NCBI RefSeq assembly: GCF_036173125.1
Contig: NZ_CP108054.1
Location: 4,774,001 to 4,838,000 of the forward strand
Origin: Streptomyces sp. NBC_00286
GTDB lineage: Bacteria; Actinomycetota; Actinomycetes; Streptomycetales; Streptomycetaceae
Length of the DNA: 64,000 nucleotides
Direction of reading: 5' to 3'
Shown here piece by piece: positions 24,016 through 32,884 of this stretch (position 1 is its first letter; the number at the start of each line of letters is the position of its first letter). The position numbers and the translations under genes were made by a program. Under the pieces are notes generated by a model. The model had not been told where the DNA came from. It ran no database searches and saw nothing but the letters and a program-made list of their open reading frames with translations.

Positions 24016-25697
24016 CGGAGGACACACCGCCTGGTCAGAAGCTGCTGCGAGGCGCCGCCGTCGGCGGAAGCCGGGGTGGTCGCGGCCTGCACCGTCCAGT
24101 AACAGCCGTTGCCCTGGAAGGTGTGGTCGACGGTGAGCGTGTACTGGGTGGCGCCGCTGCGCTCGAACGTCTGGGACGCACCGTCCGGGAGGCCGAGTTG
24201 TCCCCCGGTGTCGCCCGTGGACCACGAGACGGTGATGGAGAGCGGTCCGGTGCCGTCCGTGGTGATGTCGATCGTTGCCGATGCGGTCGTCGGACCCGTC
24301 TGCCGGAAGCCCGACACCGCGACGTCCTTGACGGCGGGAGCGGCCGGCCCGGTGGGGGCGTCCGGCGCGGTGGGGTCGGCCGGCGAGGTGGGGGCAGCGG
24401 TCGTCGGCGTCGCCTCGGTGGTCGCCGCGCCGGGTGTCGTCGTCTCAGGGGCCGGGTCCGTGGTGGCGGCGGATGCCGAGGGCTCGCCGGTGCCGTCCGT
24501 CGCCGAGTCCGAGGGCGACGGACTGGGGGACACGGTGGACGTCGGGGACGGCGGGGACGAGTTCGCCGACGCCGTCGGCGGAGCGATGAGCTCTCCCGAC
24601 TCCACACCGGGCTGGGCTCTGGTGGTGGCCAGGGCCTGCGCCGCCTGCTGCGGATCCGCGCCCAGCGGAGTGTGCTGGATGCCGTAGGTCAGGACGACAG
24701 CCAGAAGCACGGCCGCACCGGCCACCAGCACCCCGGGCCGGCCGGGACGCCACGACTGCGCCCAGCCGCGGCCCGGTTCGCGGCTCAGGACCGTGCGTGC
24801 GGTGTCCGTCGTGGTACGCGGGGCACTGCGTGCCGAGGGCAGCAGCAGCGGCAGCAGGGCCACCAGCGCGGCGAGCCGACCGCGGCCGCGTTCCTCCCAG
24901 TCGGGCCCGTAGGCGGCGCCGGCCACCGCCTCCAGTTCCGTGACGAACTCCTCGGCGTGTGTGGGCCGTTGCCGCGGGTCCTTGGCCAGACCGCGCCTGA
25001 CCAGCTCCCGCACCGCCTCGGGGGCCTCCTCGGCGGGGACGGGCGCGTCGACGTGCTGCAGCGCGAGTTCGGCGAGATTGTCACCCGAGTACGGCTTGTG
25101 GCCCGTCAGGCACTCGAAGAAGGTGGCCGTGGCCGCGTACACGTCGGCGGCGGGAGAGGCGGGCGCGCCGGTCCACTGCTCCGGGGCCATGTAGGCGGGG
25201 GTTCCCGCAGCGCCGACGCTGGTGCCGGCGTCCACCGCGATCCCGAAGTCGACCAGCTTGGACGATCCGTCCGGTACGACCAGGACGTTCGCCGGTTTGT
25301 AGTCGCGGTGGACGACGCCGATGCGGTGCGCGTCGGCCAGGCCGAGCAACGACCCCTTGAGGACCACGAGCGCGGCCTCGGGATCGAGCGGACTCTCCCT
25401 GGTCAGCAGGGTCCGCAACGAGACACCGTCCACCAGCTCCATCACGATGGCGGCGCCGTCCGGGCTCTCGACGTACTCGTACAACCCGGTGACGTACGGG
25501 CTCTCCAGGCCGCCGAGCAGCCGCGCCTCCGCCCTGAAGTCGCGTACGAAGTCCGGCCGGGTGCGCAGTGACTCGCTGAGGTACTTCACCGCGACCGGCA
25601 CGCCCGTCTCCTCGTGCACGGCCAGGACGACCCGCCCGCTCGCCCCTGATCCGAGCTCCAGTGACTCGGTGTATCCGGGCACTCCCCATGTGTTCAT
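24012..25697 (-). CDS. membrane Ser/Thr protein kinase (PknB-like)
   Basis: The 561-residue protein has a Hanks-type kinase domain (about 10-265). Visible motifs are the Gly loop GSGASGRVV, the ATP lysine in VAVKYL, the catalytic loop VVHRDYKPANVL (Tyr in place of the usual Leu), DFGIA and YMAPEQW. After a linker come one membrane helix (VLVAGAAVLLAVVLTYGI, about 320-337), a Ser/Thr/Pro spacer (about 360-450) and an extracellular Ig-like domain ending with two Cys. ATG 25697 (MNTWGVPGY) is preceded by GGGGGCTGGG. The next gene overlaps by 4 bases and shares the extracellular fold, so the two probably form a sensor pair. Confidence 0.88.
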   Translation of the reverse strand: MNTWGVPGYTESLELGSGASGRVVLAVHEETGVPVAVKYLSESLRTRPDFVRDFRAEARLLGGLESPYVTGLYEYVESPDGAAIVMELVDGVSLRTLLTRESPLDPEAALVVLKGSLLGLADAHRIGVVHRDYKPANVLVVPDGSSKLVDFGIAVDAGTSVGAAGTPAYMAPEQWTGAPASPAADVYAATATFFECLTGHKPYSGDNLAELALQHVDAPVPAEEAPEAVRELVRRGLAKDPRQRPTHAEEFVTELEAVAGAAYGPDWEERGRGRLAALVALLPLLLPSARSAPRTTTDTARTVLSREPGRGWAQSWRPGRPGVLVAGAAVLLAVVLTYGIQHTPLGADPQQAAQALATTRAQPGVESGELIAPPTASANSSPPSPTSTVSPSPSPSDSATDGTGEPSASAATTDPAPETTTPGAATTEATPTTAAPTSPADPTAPDAPTGPAAPAVKDVAVSGFRQTGPTTASATIDITTDGTGPLSITVSWSTGDTGGQLGLPDGASQTFERSGATQYTLTVDHTFQGNGCYWTVQAATTPASADGGASQQLLTRRCVLR

Positions 25698-26217
25698 CCC
25701 AGCCCCCAAGGCCGCACGTGCTACCGGAAGCCCACCCGCCCCGGAGCTTCGGCCACGCATTCAAAGACACGTTTTCAGCCACTGCGGTTGCGGTGCGGTA
25801 TCCGGTATCCCCGTTCCGGACACCGGCAGCCGGGATATCGGAGGGAGCACCACTGGATAGTGCCTCAGAACCTGCACAGATCGGCCCGGAACGCCGGTAA
25901 CAGTCCGGTGCACGGCCCACGTCCCACGCGGGTGCCCGACCGGTCCGACCCGTTTCCTGCCGCTTTTGCCGCGGCTGCGGAGTGAATCGCGGATGGCTGA
26001 AAAGATCACACGGGTCGAGCGGAGGCGCCACCGGTGACCGGAATTCCGGCCCCAGAAGAAGAGCGGCACGGCGGTGCGGTGTCGGCTGCCCCCACAGCAC
26101 CATGAGGCACAGTCACGGCACCCGCCGCGTCCCCGGAAGCCGGTCCGAGCTCGGACGAAGATCGGGACTACGCGTTCCGCGTCCCTCCGCGCGGCCTGCA
26201 GGACCTGATCAGTTGCC
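25698..26217. other. intergenic region between kinase and PucR-type genes
   Basis: This 520-bp gap, with both flanking genes on the minus strand, must hold the kinase promoter. A slightly AT-richer stretch lies at about 25760-25860. No supported gene. Confidence 0.4.
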
Positions 26218-27474
26218 TCACGCCGGATGCGTGTCCGCTCCTCCGAGTCCGAGCTGCGCGCAGGCCAGCAGAGCCACCTCGATGTCCAGTCGGTTCTCGG
26301 TGAGCGGGTGGCCGAGGATCTCCTCGGCCTTGCGTATGCGGTAGTGGACTGTGTTCTTGTGGACGTGCATACGTGCGGCGGCGTCGGTGAAACTGCCCTG
26401 CGCGTCGAGGAACACCTGCACGGTCTCGCGCAGGCGGACCGTGGCGCCGTCATCGTTCATGAGGTCCCCGAGGACGCGTCCGGCCCACGCCCTGACGTCG
26501 GCGAGGTGATCGACGAGGAGGCCGGCGAGTGCGACCTGGGAGTGGAGGACGAGCGCGCGGTGCGGGTCGGCCGCGGTGACGGCGACCGTGCGGGCGCGCT
26601 GCGCGTCCCGGAAGGTCTGTCGGAAGCCGTCGAGCCCGGGGGACGGGTCGTCGCCGACAGCGATCCGGAGTGCCGGGTGCTTGCCCAGTTCATGTTCGAG
26701 CAGGGGGAGGTTGAGGGTCGGTTCGGCGGTGGATGAGATCCATGCCCAGTACGTCCGTTCGTCGGCCGAGATCGTCAGCGGGGCCTTGCCCGTGGCCGCC
26801 GACAACATGGCCGCGCCGGCACGCAGTTGGGCCGCGTCCGGGTCGGGTGAACCAGGCCGCGACCAGATGATCGCGGCGAGGTGCCAGCCACGCAGAGACA
26901 TCGACAGCATCTTCTCGGCCGATGCGAGGTCGAGCCCCTCGGTGTCGAGCACCGCGCGGACCTGGGCGGCGCGGGCCGCGTCGGAACGGGCGTCCCACCG
27001 GCTGCGCTCGTCCTCGTAGATGTCGATGATGCCCTCGATGACCTGGTCGATGTACCTGTTCGTCAGTCGCGCGATCTGGCTGGTCGCGGCCAGGGCGGCG
27101 TCGGTGGGCAGGTCGAGACGGCCAAGGGTGGTCATGGCCCGCTGGACGACCATGTGCTCGCCGAGGCGATAGGCGCGCAGGAGTGCCTCCAGTGACAGGC
27201 CGTGCTGGGCGAAGCGGCGGGCGTACTCCGCCGCGGCCGGCGGGACGGTGATGTCGTCGATGGAGATGTTCAGCGCCAGCATGTCGACGATCGCCGCCAG
27301 GTTCGACGCGGTGCTGGCGACCATCAGCCGTCGCACGGCGTCGTCGTGACGGAACTCGGGGATGACGTCGACGAACATCGAGGTCATCTCCGCGGTGATG
27401 TTCTCGAGATCGGCCTGGGTGCGCCTGGCGACGTCCCGCACGATCATGTCGACGTTGACGTTGGCGGCGCTCAT
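26218..27474 (-). CDS. PucR/CdaR-type transcriptional regulator
   Basis: The 418-residue protein has an N-terminal helical sensory region (about 1-170), a GGDEF-like middle region (about 175-310) and a C-terminal HTH_30 domain. The latter reads TVRLRETVQVFLDAQGSFTD then AARMHVHKNTVHYRIRKAEE, typical of PucR/CdaR regulators, which often activate neighbouring catabolic or biosynthetic genes. ATG 27474 (MSAANVNVDM) is chosen over an upstream Arg-rich extension. It diverges from the ligase/DUF3556/oxidoreductase operon across 170 bp and is the obvious candidate regulator. Confidence 0.85.
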   Translation of the reverse strand: MSAANVNVDMIVRDVARRTQADLENITAEMTSMFVDVIPEFRHDDAVRRLMVASTASNLAAIVDMLALNISIDDITVPPAAAEYARRFAQHGLSLEALLRAYRLGEHMVVQRAMTTLGRLDLPTDAALAATSQIARLTNRYIDQVIEGIIDIYEDERSRWDARSDAARAAQVRAVLDTEGLDLASAEKMLSMSLRGWHLAAIIWSRPGSPDPDAAQLRAGAAMLSAATGKAPLTISADERTYWAWISSTAEPTLNLPLLEHELGKHPALRIAVGDDPSPGLDGFRQTFRDAQRARTVAVTAADPHRALVLHSQVALAGLLVDHLADVRAWAGRVLGDLMNDDGATVRLRETVQVFLDAQGSFTDAAARMHVHKNTVHYRIRKAEEILGHPLTENRLDIEVALLACAQLGLGGADTHPA

Positions 27475-27643
27475 GGCCGGACCGTACCCGAGACGTCCGC
27501 CTCCCGCTTTGTGACGGCGGCACAAAAAGGCGGGTTCGGGCTGGGACGCGAGCCCATGGTCGGACGCGTACTCCCTGCCTACCTTTCAGTTATTGCGTTG
27601 GTCTATTACCTTCGTCACGGTGCGACTCAATGGTGAGGAAATC

Positions 27644-29131
27644 GTGCAGCACATCGCCGAATTGCCGGACGTCCGGGCCGGCCGGAATCCCACCGGACCC
27701 TGTATCGCGGATGATCGCGAGCAGCTGGACAACGACGCTTTTCTGAAACGGGTCCGGTCCGCGGCGAGTGTCCTCCGCACTCATGGAATCGGTATCGGCG
27801 ATGTGATCGCGGTGGCTCTTCCGAACCGTCTGGAACTCGTCGTCATCATGTTCGCGGCATGGCGGCTGGGCGCCGCGGTCACGCCGGTGAATCCCGGGCT
27901 GACCGATGCCGAGGCCCGCCATCAGATCGAGGATTCCGGAGCCAAGGTGGTGATCACCGATGACCGCGGCATGGGAACCCTGGACGTGGCCGCGTTCGCC
28001 GACACTCCCGCTGACCGGTCCCCGGACGCCGTCTCCCCCGCCTCCGACGCCCTCGCTCTGATCATCTACACGAGCGGGACCACCGGGCGCCCGAAGGGCG
28101 TCATGCTCGACCACGCCAACATCGCCGCGATGTGCCGGATGATCGTCCACGGCATCGGTCTGGACGAGACCGATCACAGTCTGCTGGTTCTGCCGTTGTT
28201 CCACGTCAACGGGATCGTGGTGAGCGTGCTGTCGCCCCTGCTGGCCGGTGGGCGGGCGACGATCGCGGGGCGTTTCCGGGCGCAGGTCTTCTTCGCCTCG
28301 GTCGAGGCCGCGCGGCCGACGTACTTCTCGGCGGTACCGGCGATCTACGCCATGCTCGTCTCGTTGCCGGACGACGTACGCCCGGACACCTCGTCGCTGC
28401 GCCGGGCGATCTGCGGGGCCGCGCCGATGCCCGCCGAGCTGATCGCCCGGTTCGAGAACCGGTTCGGGGTGCCGGTCGTCGAGGGCTACGGGCTGTCCGA
28501 GGGCACCTGCGCGTCGACGCTGAACCCTCCCCCAGCCTCCGGCCGGGGGGACCCCCATCTCGCTTCGCTCGCCGGGCCGCGCAAGCCGGGGACGGTCGGG
28601 CTCCCGCTGCCGGGGCAGACGGTGGCCGTGATGGACGCCGAGGGCCATCTCCTCGACGCCGGGTCGGTGGGCGAGGTGGTGGTCCGTGGCCCGAACGTCA
28701 TGCGCGGCTATCTCGGGCTGCCGGACGAGACGGCCAGGACCGTCGTCGACGGCTGGCTGCACACCGGCGACGTCGGGCGCTTCGACACGGACGGCCATCT
28801 CGTTCTGGTCGACCGGATCAAGGACATGATCATCCGAGGCGGAGAGAACATCTACCCCAAGGAGATCGAGAACGTCCTGCACAGCCACCCGGCGGTGCTG
28901 GAAGCGGCGGTGGTCGGCGCGCCCGAACCGGTGCTCGGTGAGGTGCCGGTCGCGTACGTCACGCTGCTGCCGGGTGCCGCCGCCACGGCCGAGGAGCTCG
29001 TCGAGCACTGCCGCGGCTCGCTGGCCCGCGTCAAGGTACCGGTGTCGGTCGTGGTCACCGAGTCGCTGCCGAAGAATCCGGTGGGGAAGATCGACAAACC
29101 CCGCCTGCGCTCATTCACCGTGAGCTCGTAA
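27644..29131 (+). CDS. acyl-CoA-ligase-like adenylate-forming enzyme
   Basis: The 495-residue ANL enzyme has core motifs IIYTSGTTGRPKG (A3), EGYGLSEGT (A5), WLHTGDVG (A7), DRIKDMIIRGGENIYP (hinge and A8) and PKNPVGKIDK with the catalytic Lys (A10). It should activate a carboxylic acid, probably a fatty or aryl acid, as acyl-AMP and then CoA thioester. GTG 27644 after TGAGGAAA is the preferred start; GTG 27620 and TTG 27593 are in-frame alternatives. A GC-rich repeat insertion adds about 16 unusual residues after TLNP. It heads a three-gene operon. Confidence 0.82.
   Translation: MQHIAELPDVRAGRNPTGPCIADDREQLDNDAFLKRVRSAASVLRTHGIGIGDVIAVALPNRLELVVIMFAAWRLGAAVTPVNPGLTDAEARHQIEDSGAKVVITDDRGMGTLDVAAFADTPADRSPDAVSPASDALALIIYTSGTTGRPKGVMLDHANIAAMCRMIVHGIGLDETDHSLLVLPLFHVNGIVVSVLSPLLAGGRATIAGRFRAQVFFASVEAARPTYFSAVPAIYAMLVSLPDDVRPDTSSLRRAICGAAPMPAELIARFENRFGVPVVEGYGLSEGTCASTLNPPPASGRGDPHLASLAGPRKPGTVGLPLPGQTVAVMDAEGHLLDAGSVGEVVVRGPNVMRGYLGLPDETARTVVDGWLHTGDVGRFDTDGHLVLVDRIKDMIIRGGENIYPKEIENVLHSHPAVLEAAVVGAPEPVLGEVPVAYVTLLPGAAATAEELVEHCRGSLARVKVPVSVVVTESLPKNPVGKIDKPRLRSFTVSS
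28527..28575. repeat. hairpin-forming repeat inserted in the ligase gene
   Basis: TCCCCCAGCCTCCGGCCGGG followed by GGGACCCCCAT and CTCGCTTCGCTCGCC has the look of the short palindromic repeats scattered between Streptomyces genes. The arms TCCCCC and GGGGGA fold around GGCC. Here it sits in a coding frame, adding PPASGRGDPHLASLAG to the protein without a frameshift. Confidence 0.6.
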
Positions 29132-29245
29132 AGCGATCACCCCACGTCAATCGCTCCACACCACTCCACATCACCCGGAAATTTTCATGTGCATTCCTGG
29201 TGTGGATCAGCACGCCCGAAAATCGGTACGAGAAAGGCGAGAACA

Positions 29246-31009
29246 ATGGGGTTCAAAACAGGTGACTTCCCGCCGGTCGATCCGGAAACATTCCTGCACA
29301 AGCCTCTTCAGGAACGCATGAAAACGTTGGCCCTGCACTGGGTGGAGTACGGTTTCGGCTCGCCGAAGATGATTCCCACCACGTACGTGGTCAAGGTCCT
29401 CTTCCTGTACGTCCTCGCCGGTACGGCCCTGGTGACCTGGACCTCGGACGCCGGACCGTTCTGGGACGTCGCCCACTGGTGGGACCAGCCGGACGTCTAC
29501 CAGAAGCTTCTGCTCTGGACGGCCTTCCTGGAGGCGCTGGGCGTGGCCGGCTCCTGGGGCCCGATCGCGGGCAAGTTCAAGCCGATGACCGGCGGCATTC
29601 TGTTCTGGGCCCGGCCCGGCACCATCCGGCTGCGTCCCTGGAAGGGGGTGCCGTTCACCGACGGTGACCGCCGCACGGTGGCCGATGTCGTCCTCTACCT
29701 GGCCTTCCTGGCGTCCCTGCTGACAGCGGTCGCGGTGCCCACCGACTCACTGGTGCGCCCGGCCCTGCTGATCGCGCCGATCGTGCTGTACGTCGCGTGC
29801 GGCCTGCGGGACAAGACGCTCTTCCTGGCCGCCCGGGGGGAGCAGTACCTGCCCGCGCTGGTGTTCTTCGCCGCCCTGTCCCTCACCGACATGATCGTCG
29901 CGGCGAAGCTGCTGATCTGCGTGGTGTGGATCGGCGCCGGGGTGTCGAAGTTCGGCCTTCACTTCACCAGCGTGGTGTCGCCGATGGTCTCCAACAGCCC
30001 CTGTGTCCCGTCGAGGCGGATCAAGCGGCTCCACTACCGCGACTTTCCCCATGACATCCGCCCGTCGAAGGCCGCGACCCTCGTGGCGCACATCGGTGGC
30101 ACCACCGTCGAGATCGTCACCCCGCTGGTGCTGCTCTTCTCCACGAACCACTGGCTGACCGTCGCCGGCGTGGCGTTGATGGTCGTCTTCCACCTCTTCA
30201 TCGTCTCGACGTTCCCGCTGGCGGTGCCGCTGGAGTGGAACATCCTGTTCGCGTACCTGTCGGTCTTCCTGTTCCTAGGCTTCCCGGCCCAGGACGGCTA
30301 CGGCGTCGGCGACATGTCCTCGCCGTGGCTGACCGCCGGGATCGCCGCCGCACTTCTGTTCTTTCCCGTACTGGGCAATCTGCGCCCGGACCTGGTGTCG
30401 TTCCTGCCCTCGATGCGCCAGTACGCGGGCAACTGGGCCTCCGCGCTGTGGGTCTTCGCGCCGGGCGCGGAGCAGAAGCTGAACTCGCTGCCGCACCGCC
30501 CGACCACCAACCAGGTCGACCAGCTCCAGGCGATGGGCTACCCGGCGGCTGTCGCCGAGATCACCATGCAGCAGACGATCGCCTGGCGGTCGATGCACAG
30601 CCAGGGCCGCGGCCTGTTCTCCGTCCTCATGAAGAACCTTCCCGACCTCGACCAACGGACCGTGCGCGAAGCCGAGTTCGCGTGCAACTCGCTGATCGGG
30701 TTCAACTTCGGCGACGGCCACCTGCACAACATCGACCTCGTCAACGCCGTGCAGTCCCGGGTCGGGTTCGCCCCGGGCGAGTGGATCGTCGTATGGGTGG
30801 AGTCGCAGGCCATTCACCGCAAGGTGCAGCACTACCAGGTGATCGACGCCGCGCTGGGGGTCGTCGAGCGGGGTACGTGGAAGGTCGCCGACGCGGTCAA
30901 GGAGCAGCCGTGGCTGCCGAACGGCCCGATCCCGCTCGACGTGACCTGGACCCGCGAGCAGGTGCCGCCGGTGGTGGGGCAGGACACGGTGGAAAGCTTG
31001 ACCACATGA
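29246..31009 (+). CDS. DUF3556 multi-pass membrane protein
   Basis: The 587-residue protein starts MGFKTGDFPPVDPETFLHKP, with an N-terminal amphipathic part, then about nine membrane helices between residues 50 and 400. A soluble C-terminal domain (about 420-587) follows, rich in aromatic and charged residues (FNFGDGHLHNIDLVNAVQSR). Length and layout match DUF3556, a family of unknown function from mycobacteria and other actinobacteria. ATG 29246 follows AAAGGCGAG. The last bases overlap the oxidoreductase start (ATGA). Between a ligase and an oxidoreductase it is likely a membrane enzyme or carrier for a lipid intermediate (inference). Confidence 0.78.
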   Translation: MGFKTGDFPPVDPETFLHKPLQERMKTLALHWVEYGFGSPKMIPTTYVVKVLFLYVLAGTALVTWTSDAGPFWDVAHWWDQPDVYQKLLLWTAFLEALGVAGSWGPIAGKFKPMTGGILFWARPGTIRLRPWKGVPFTDGDRRTVADVVLYLAFLASLLTAVAVPTDSLVRPALLIAPIVLYVACGLRDKTLFLAARGEQYLPALVFFAALSLTDMIVAAKLLICVVWIGAGVSKFGLHFTSVVSPMVSNSPCVPSRRIKRLHYRDFPHDIRPSKAATLVAHIGGTTVEIVTPLVLLFSTNHWLTVAGVALMVVFHLFIVSTFPLAVPLEWNILFAYLSVFLFLGFPAQDGYGVGDMSSPWLTAGIAAALLFFPVLGNLRPDLVSFLPSMRQYAGNWASALWVFAPGAEQKLNSLPHRPTTNQVDQLQAMGYPAAVAEITMQQTIAWRSMHSQGRGLFSVLMKNLPDLDQRTVREAEFACNSLIGFNFGDGHLHNIDLVNAVQSRVGFAPGEWIVVWVESQAIHRKVQHYQVIDAALGVVERGTWKVADAVKEQPWLPNGPIPLDVTWTREQVPPVVGQDTVESLTT

Positions 31010-32436
31010 GTAAGGCAATCGTGGTCGGCGCCGGCCCCAACGGGCTGGCCGCCGCCATCGCCCTGGCCCGGGAGGGCGTACAGGTCACCGTCCTCGAGGC
31101 GGCCGACGAGATCGGAGGCGGCACCCGCTCCGGTGAGGCGATCCTTCCCGGGCTGCTGCACGACCACTGCTCGGCCGTCCACCCGATGACCGTCGGCTCA
31201 CCGTTCCTGCGCGAGCTCGGCCTGGACCGCTACGGGCTGCGGTGGGCGCTGCCGGAGATCGACTGCGTACATCCCCTGGACAGCGGCGCGGCAGGGGTGC
31301 TGCACCGCTCGGTCACCGAGACCGCGGCCGGTCTCGGCGGCGACGGCCGACGCTGGCGGTGGCTGTTCGACGGCCCGTCGGCGGCATACGACACCTTCGA
31401 CGCCGACATCCTCGGCCCGCTGCTCCGCGTCCCACGGCACCCCGTCCGACTCGCCCGCTTCGGCGTCCCCGCGCTGGCCCCCGCGTCGCTGCTGGGCAAG
31501 GCGTTCGCGACCGAGGAGGCGCGGGCGCTGTGGGGCGGGGTGGCGGCACACGCCTTCCACCCTCTCGAGCGGCCACTGAGCGCCGCCATCGGACTCGGCA
31601 TCCTCACCGCGGGGCACCGGCACGGCTGGGCCGTGGCCGTCGGCGGATCACGCCGCATCACCGACGCCATGGCCGCGCTGCTGACCGATCTCGGCGGGAA
31701 GGTCGAGACAGGCGTACGGGTGCGGTCGGCCTCCGAACTGCCGCCCACGGACGTAACCCTCTGGGATGTGGCGCCCACCGCACTGGCCGACATCCTGGGT
31801 GACCGGCTGCCGCCCCGGGTCGCCCGTGCCTACCGGCGGTTCCGGTACGGCCCGGGGGCGTTCAAGGTCGACTTCGCGGTCGAGGGCGGCGTGCCCTGGA
31901 CCGCCGAAGCGGCGCGGCGGGCCGGCACGGTGCACGTCGGCGGCACGTACGCCGAGATCGCCGCCACGGAGCGGGACATCCACGCCGGACGGATGCCCGA
32001 GCGGCCGTTCGTCCTGGTCGGCCAGCAGTATCTGGCCGATCCCCTGCGGTCGGCCGGCGACGTGCACCCGGTGTGGACCTACGCCCACGTACCGGCCGAC
32101 TGGTCCGGCGACGCCACAGTAGCGATCACCTCCCAGATCGAGCGGTTCGCCCCGGGGTTCCGGGACCGGATCGTCGGTACCGCGGTGCACACAACCACCG
32201 AATTCGCCGCATACAACCCGAACTACGTCGGCGGCAACATCATGACCGGCGCCAAGGACATCCCCCAGCTGCTGTTCGGCCCGCGGCCCACCCTGCACCC
32301 GTACGACACAGGTCTGCCCGGCCACTACCTGTGCTCCGCGGCCACCCCGCCCGGCCCCGGCGCACACGGAATGTGCGGAGCCCACGCCGCCGCACGAGCT
32401 CTGCGCCACCTCCAAGGGCAGACCTGGGACCCGTGA
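31006..32436 (+). CDS. phytoene-desaturase-like NAD(P)/FAD oxidoreductase
   Basis: The 476-residue protein has an N-terminal dinucleotide fold, AIVVGAGPNGLAAAIALARE with GxGxxG, followed by VLEAADEIGGGTRSGE, the FAD ribose and diphosphate part of the phytoene desaturase/amine oxidase superfamily. The C-terminal FAD motif lies around PGHYLCSAATPPGPGAHGMC. Such enzymes desaturate, isomerise or saturate polyunsaturated or isoprenoid lipids. Start ATG overlaps the DUF3556 stop by 4 bases. It is the last gene of the operon and is followed by a hairpin terminator. Confidence 0.82.
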   Translation: MSKAIVVGAGPNGLAAAIALAREGVQVTVLEAADEIGGGTRSGEAILPGLLHDHCSAVHPMTVGSPFLRELGLDRYGLRWALPEIDCVHPLDSGAAGVLHRSVTETAAGLGGDGRRWRWLFDGPSAAYDTFDADILGPLLRVPRHPVRLARFGVPALAPASLLGKAFATEEARALWGGVAAHAFHPLERPLSAAIGLGILTAGHRHGWAVAVGGSRRITDAMAALLTDLGGKVETGVRVRSASELPPTDVTLWDVAPTALADILGDRLPPRVARAYRRFRYGPGAFKVDFAVEGGVPWTAEAARRAGTVHVGGTYAEIAATERDIHAGRMPERPFVLVGQQYLADPLRSAGDVHPVWTYAHVPADWSGDATVAITSQIERFAPGFRDRIVGTAVHTTTEFAAYNPNYVGGNIMTGAKDIPQLLFGPRPTLHPYDTGLPGHYLCSAATPPGPGAHGMCGAHAAARALRHLQGQTWDP

Positions 32437-32635
32437 CGCCGAGGCGGGGAGCGGCACCGGGGGTGAAGAAGCCGCAGCATGTACGCGTCTGCCTGCCCCG
32501 CCCGGCCCTGCGGCAAAGGATCGATGACTGTCCGCGCGCACCCGGCCGTCCGCCGGTCGGGAGGAGGTAGGCCCCGTCTACATCGGCGCCAACGGACGCG
32601 GCCTCCAGTACGGCGATCCTGACCCAGGCGCCCGA

Positions 32636-32673
32636 GCGGGGCCGCAGGCATGCATATTGGCCTGCGGCCCCGC
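32636..32673 (+). terminator. terminator after the ligase/DUF3556/oxidoreductase operon
   Basis: A perfect 14-bp stem (32636-32649 with 32660-32673) around a 10-base AT-richer loop lies about 200 bp after the oxidoreductase stop. Confidence 0.65.
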
Positions 32674-32884
32674 CATAGCTGACCCGGCCATGTCCCGCAG
32701 GTTCGTGCAGGACGGGTCCTGAGATGCGCTGGTGATGTGTCATCTATGGAGCACGGTCCAACAATTCGTCATGGCTCAATCGAAATTAGATAGATATATT
32801 TGGCTAACTGTTTCGCGGTAGAGTCTGGCGTCGTCGAGCGGACCGTAGGCGGCCCGTCACTCAGAGCAGCGCTGGGGAACTTCC
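32674..32884 (+). promoter_or_regulatory. AT-rich upstream region of the conservon
   Basis: Positions 32760-32815 are strikingly AT-rich for this genome (ATTAGATAGATATATTTGGC). They lie about 70-120 bp before the GTG start of cvnA, so the conservon promoter is probably here. No precise -10/-35 pair can be fixed. Confidence 0.45.

Noticed and set aside
26982..27523. Alternative minus-strand frame over the PucR-type gene
   Set aside because: Arg/His-rich shadow; the chosen frame has the HTH_30 domain.
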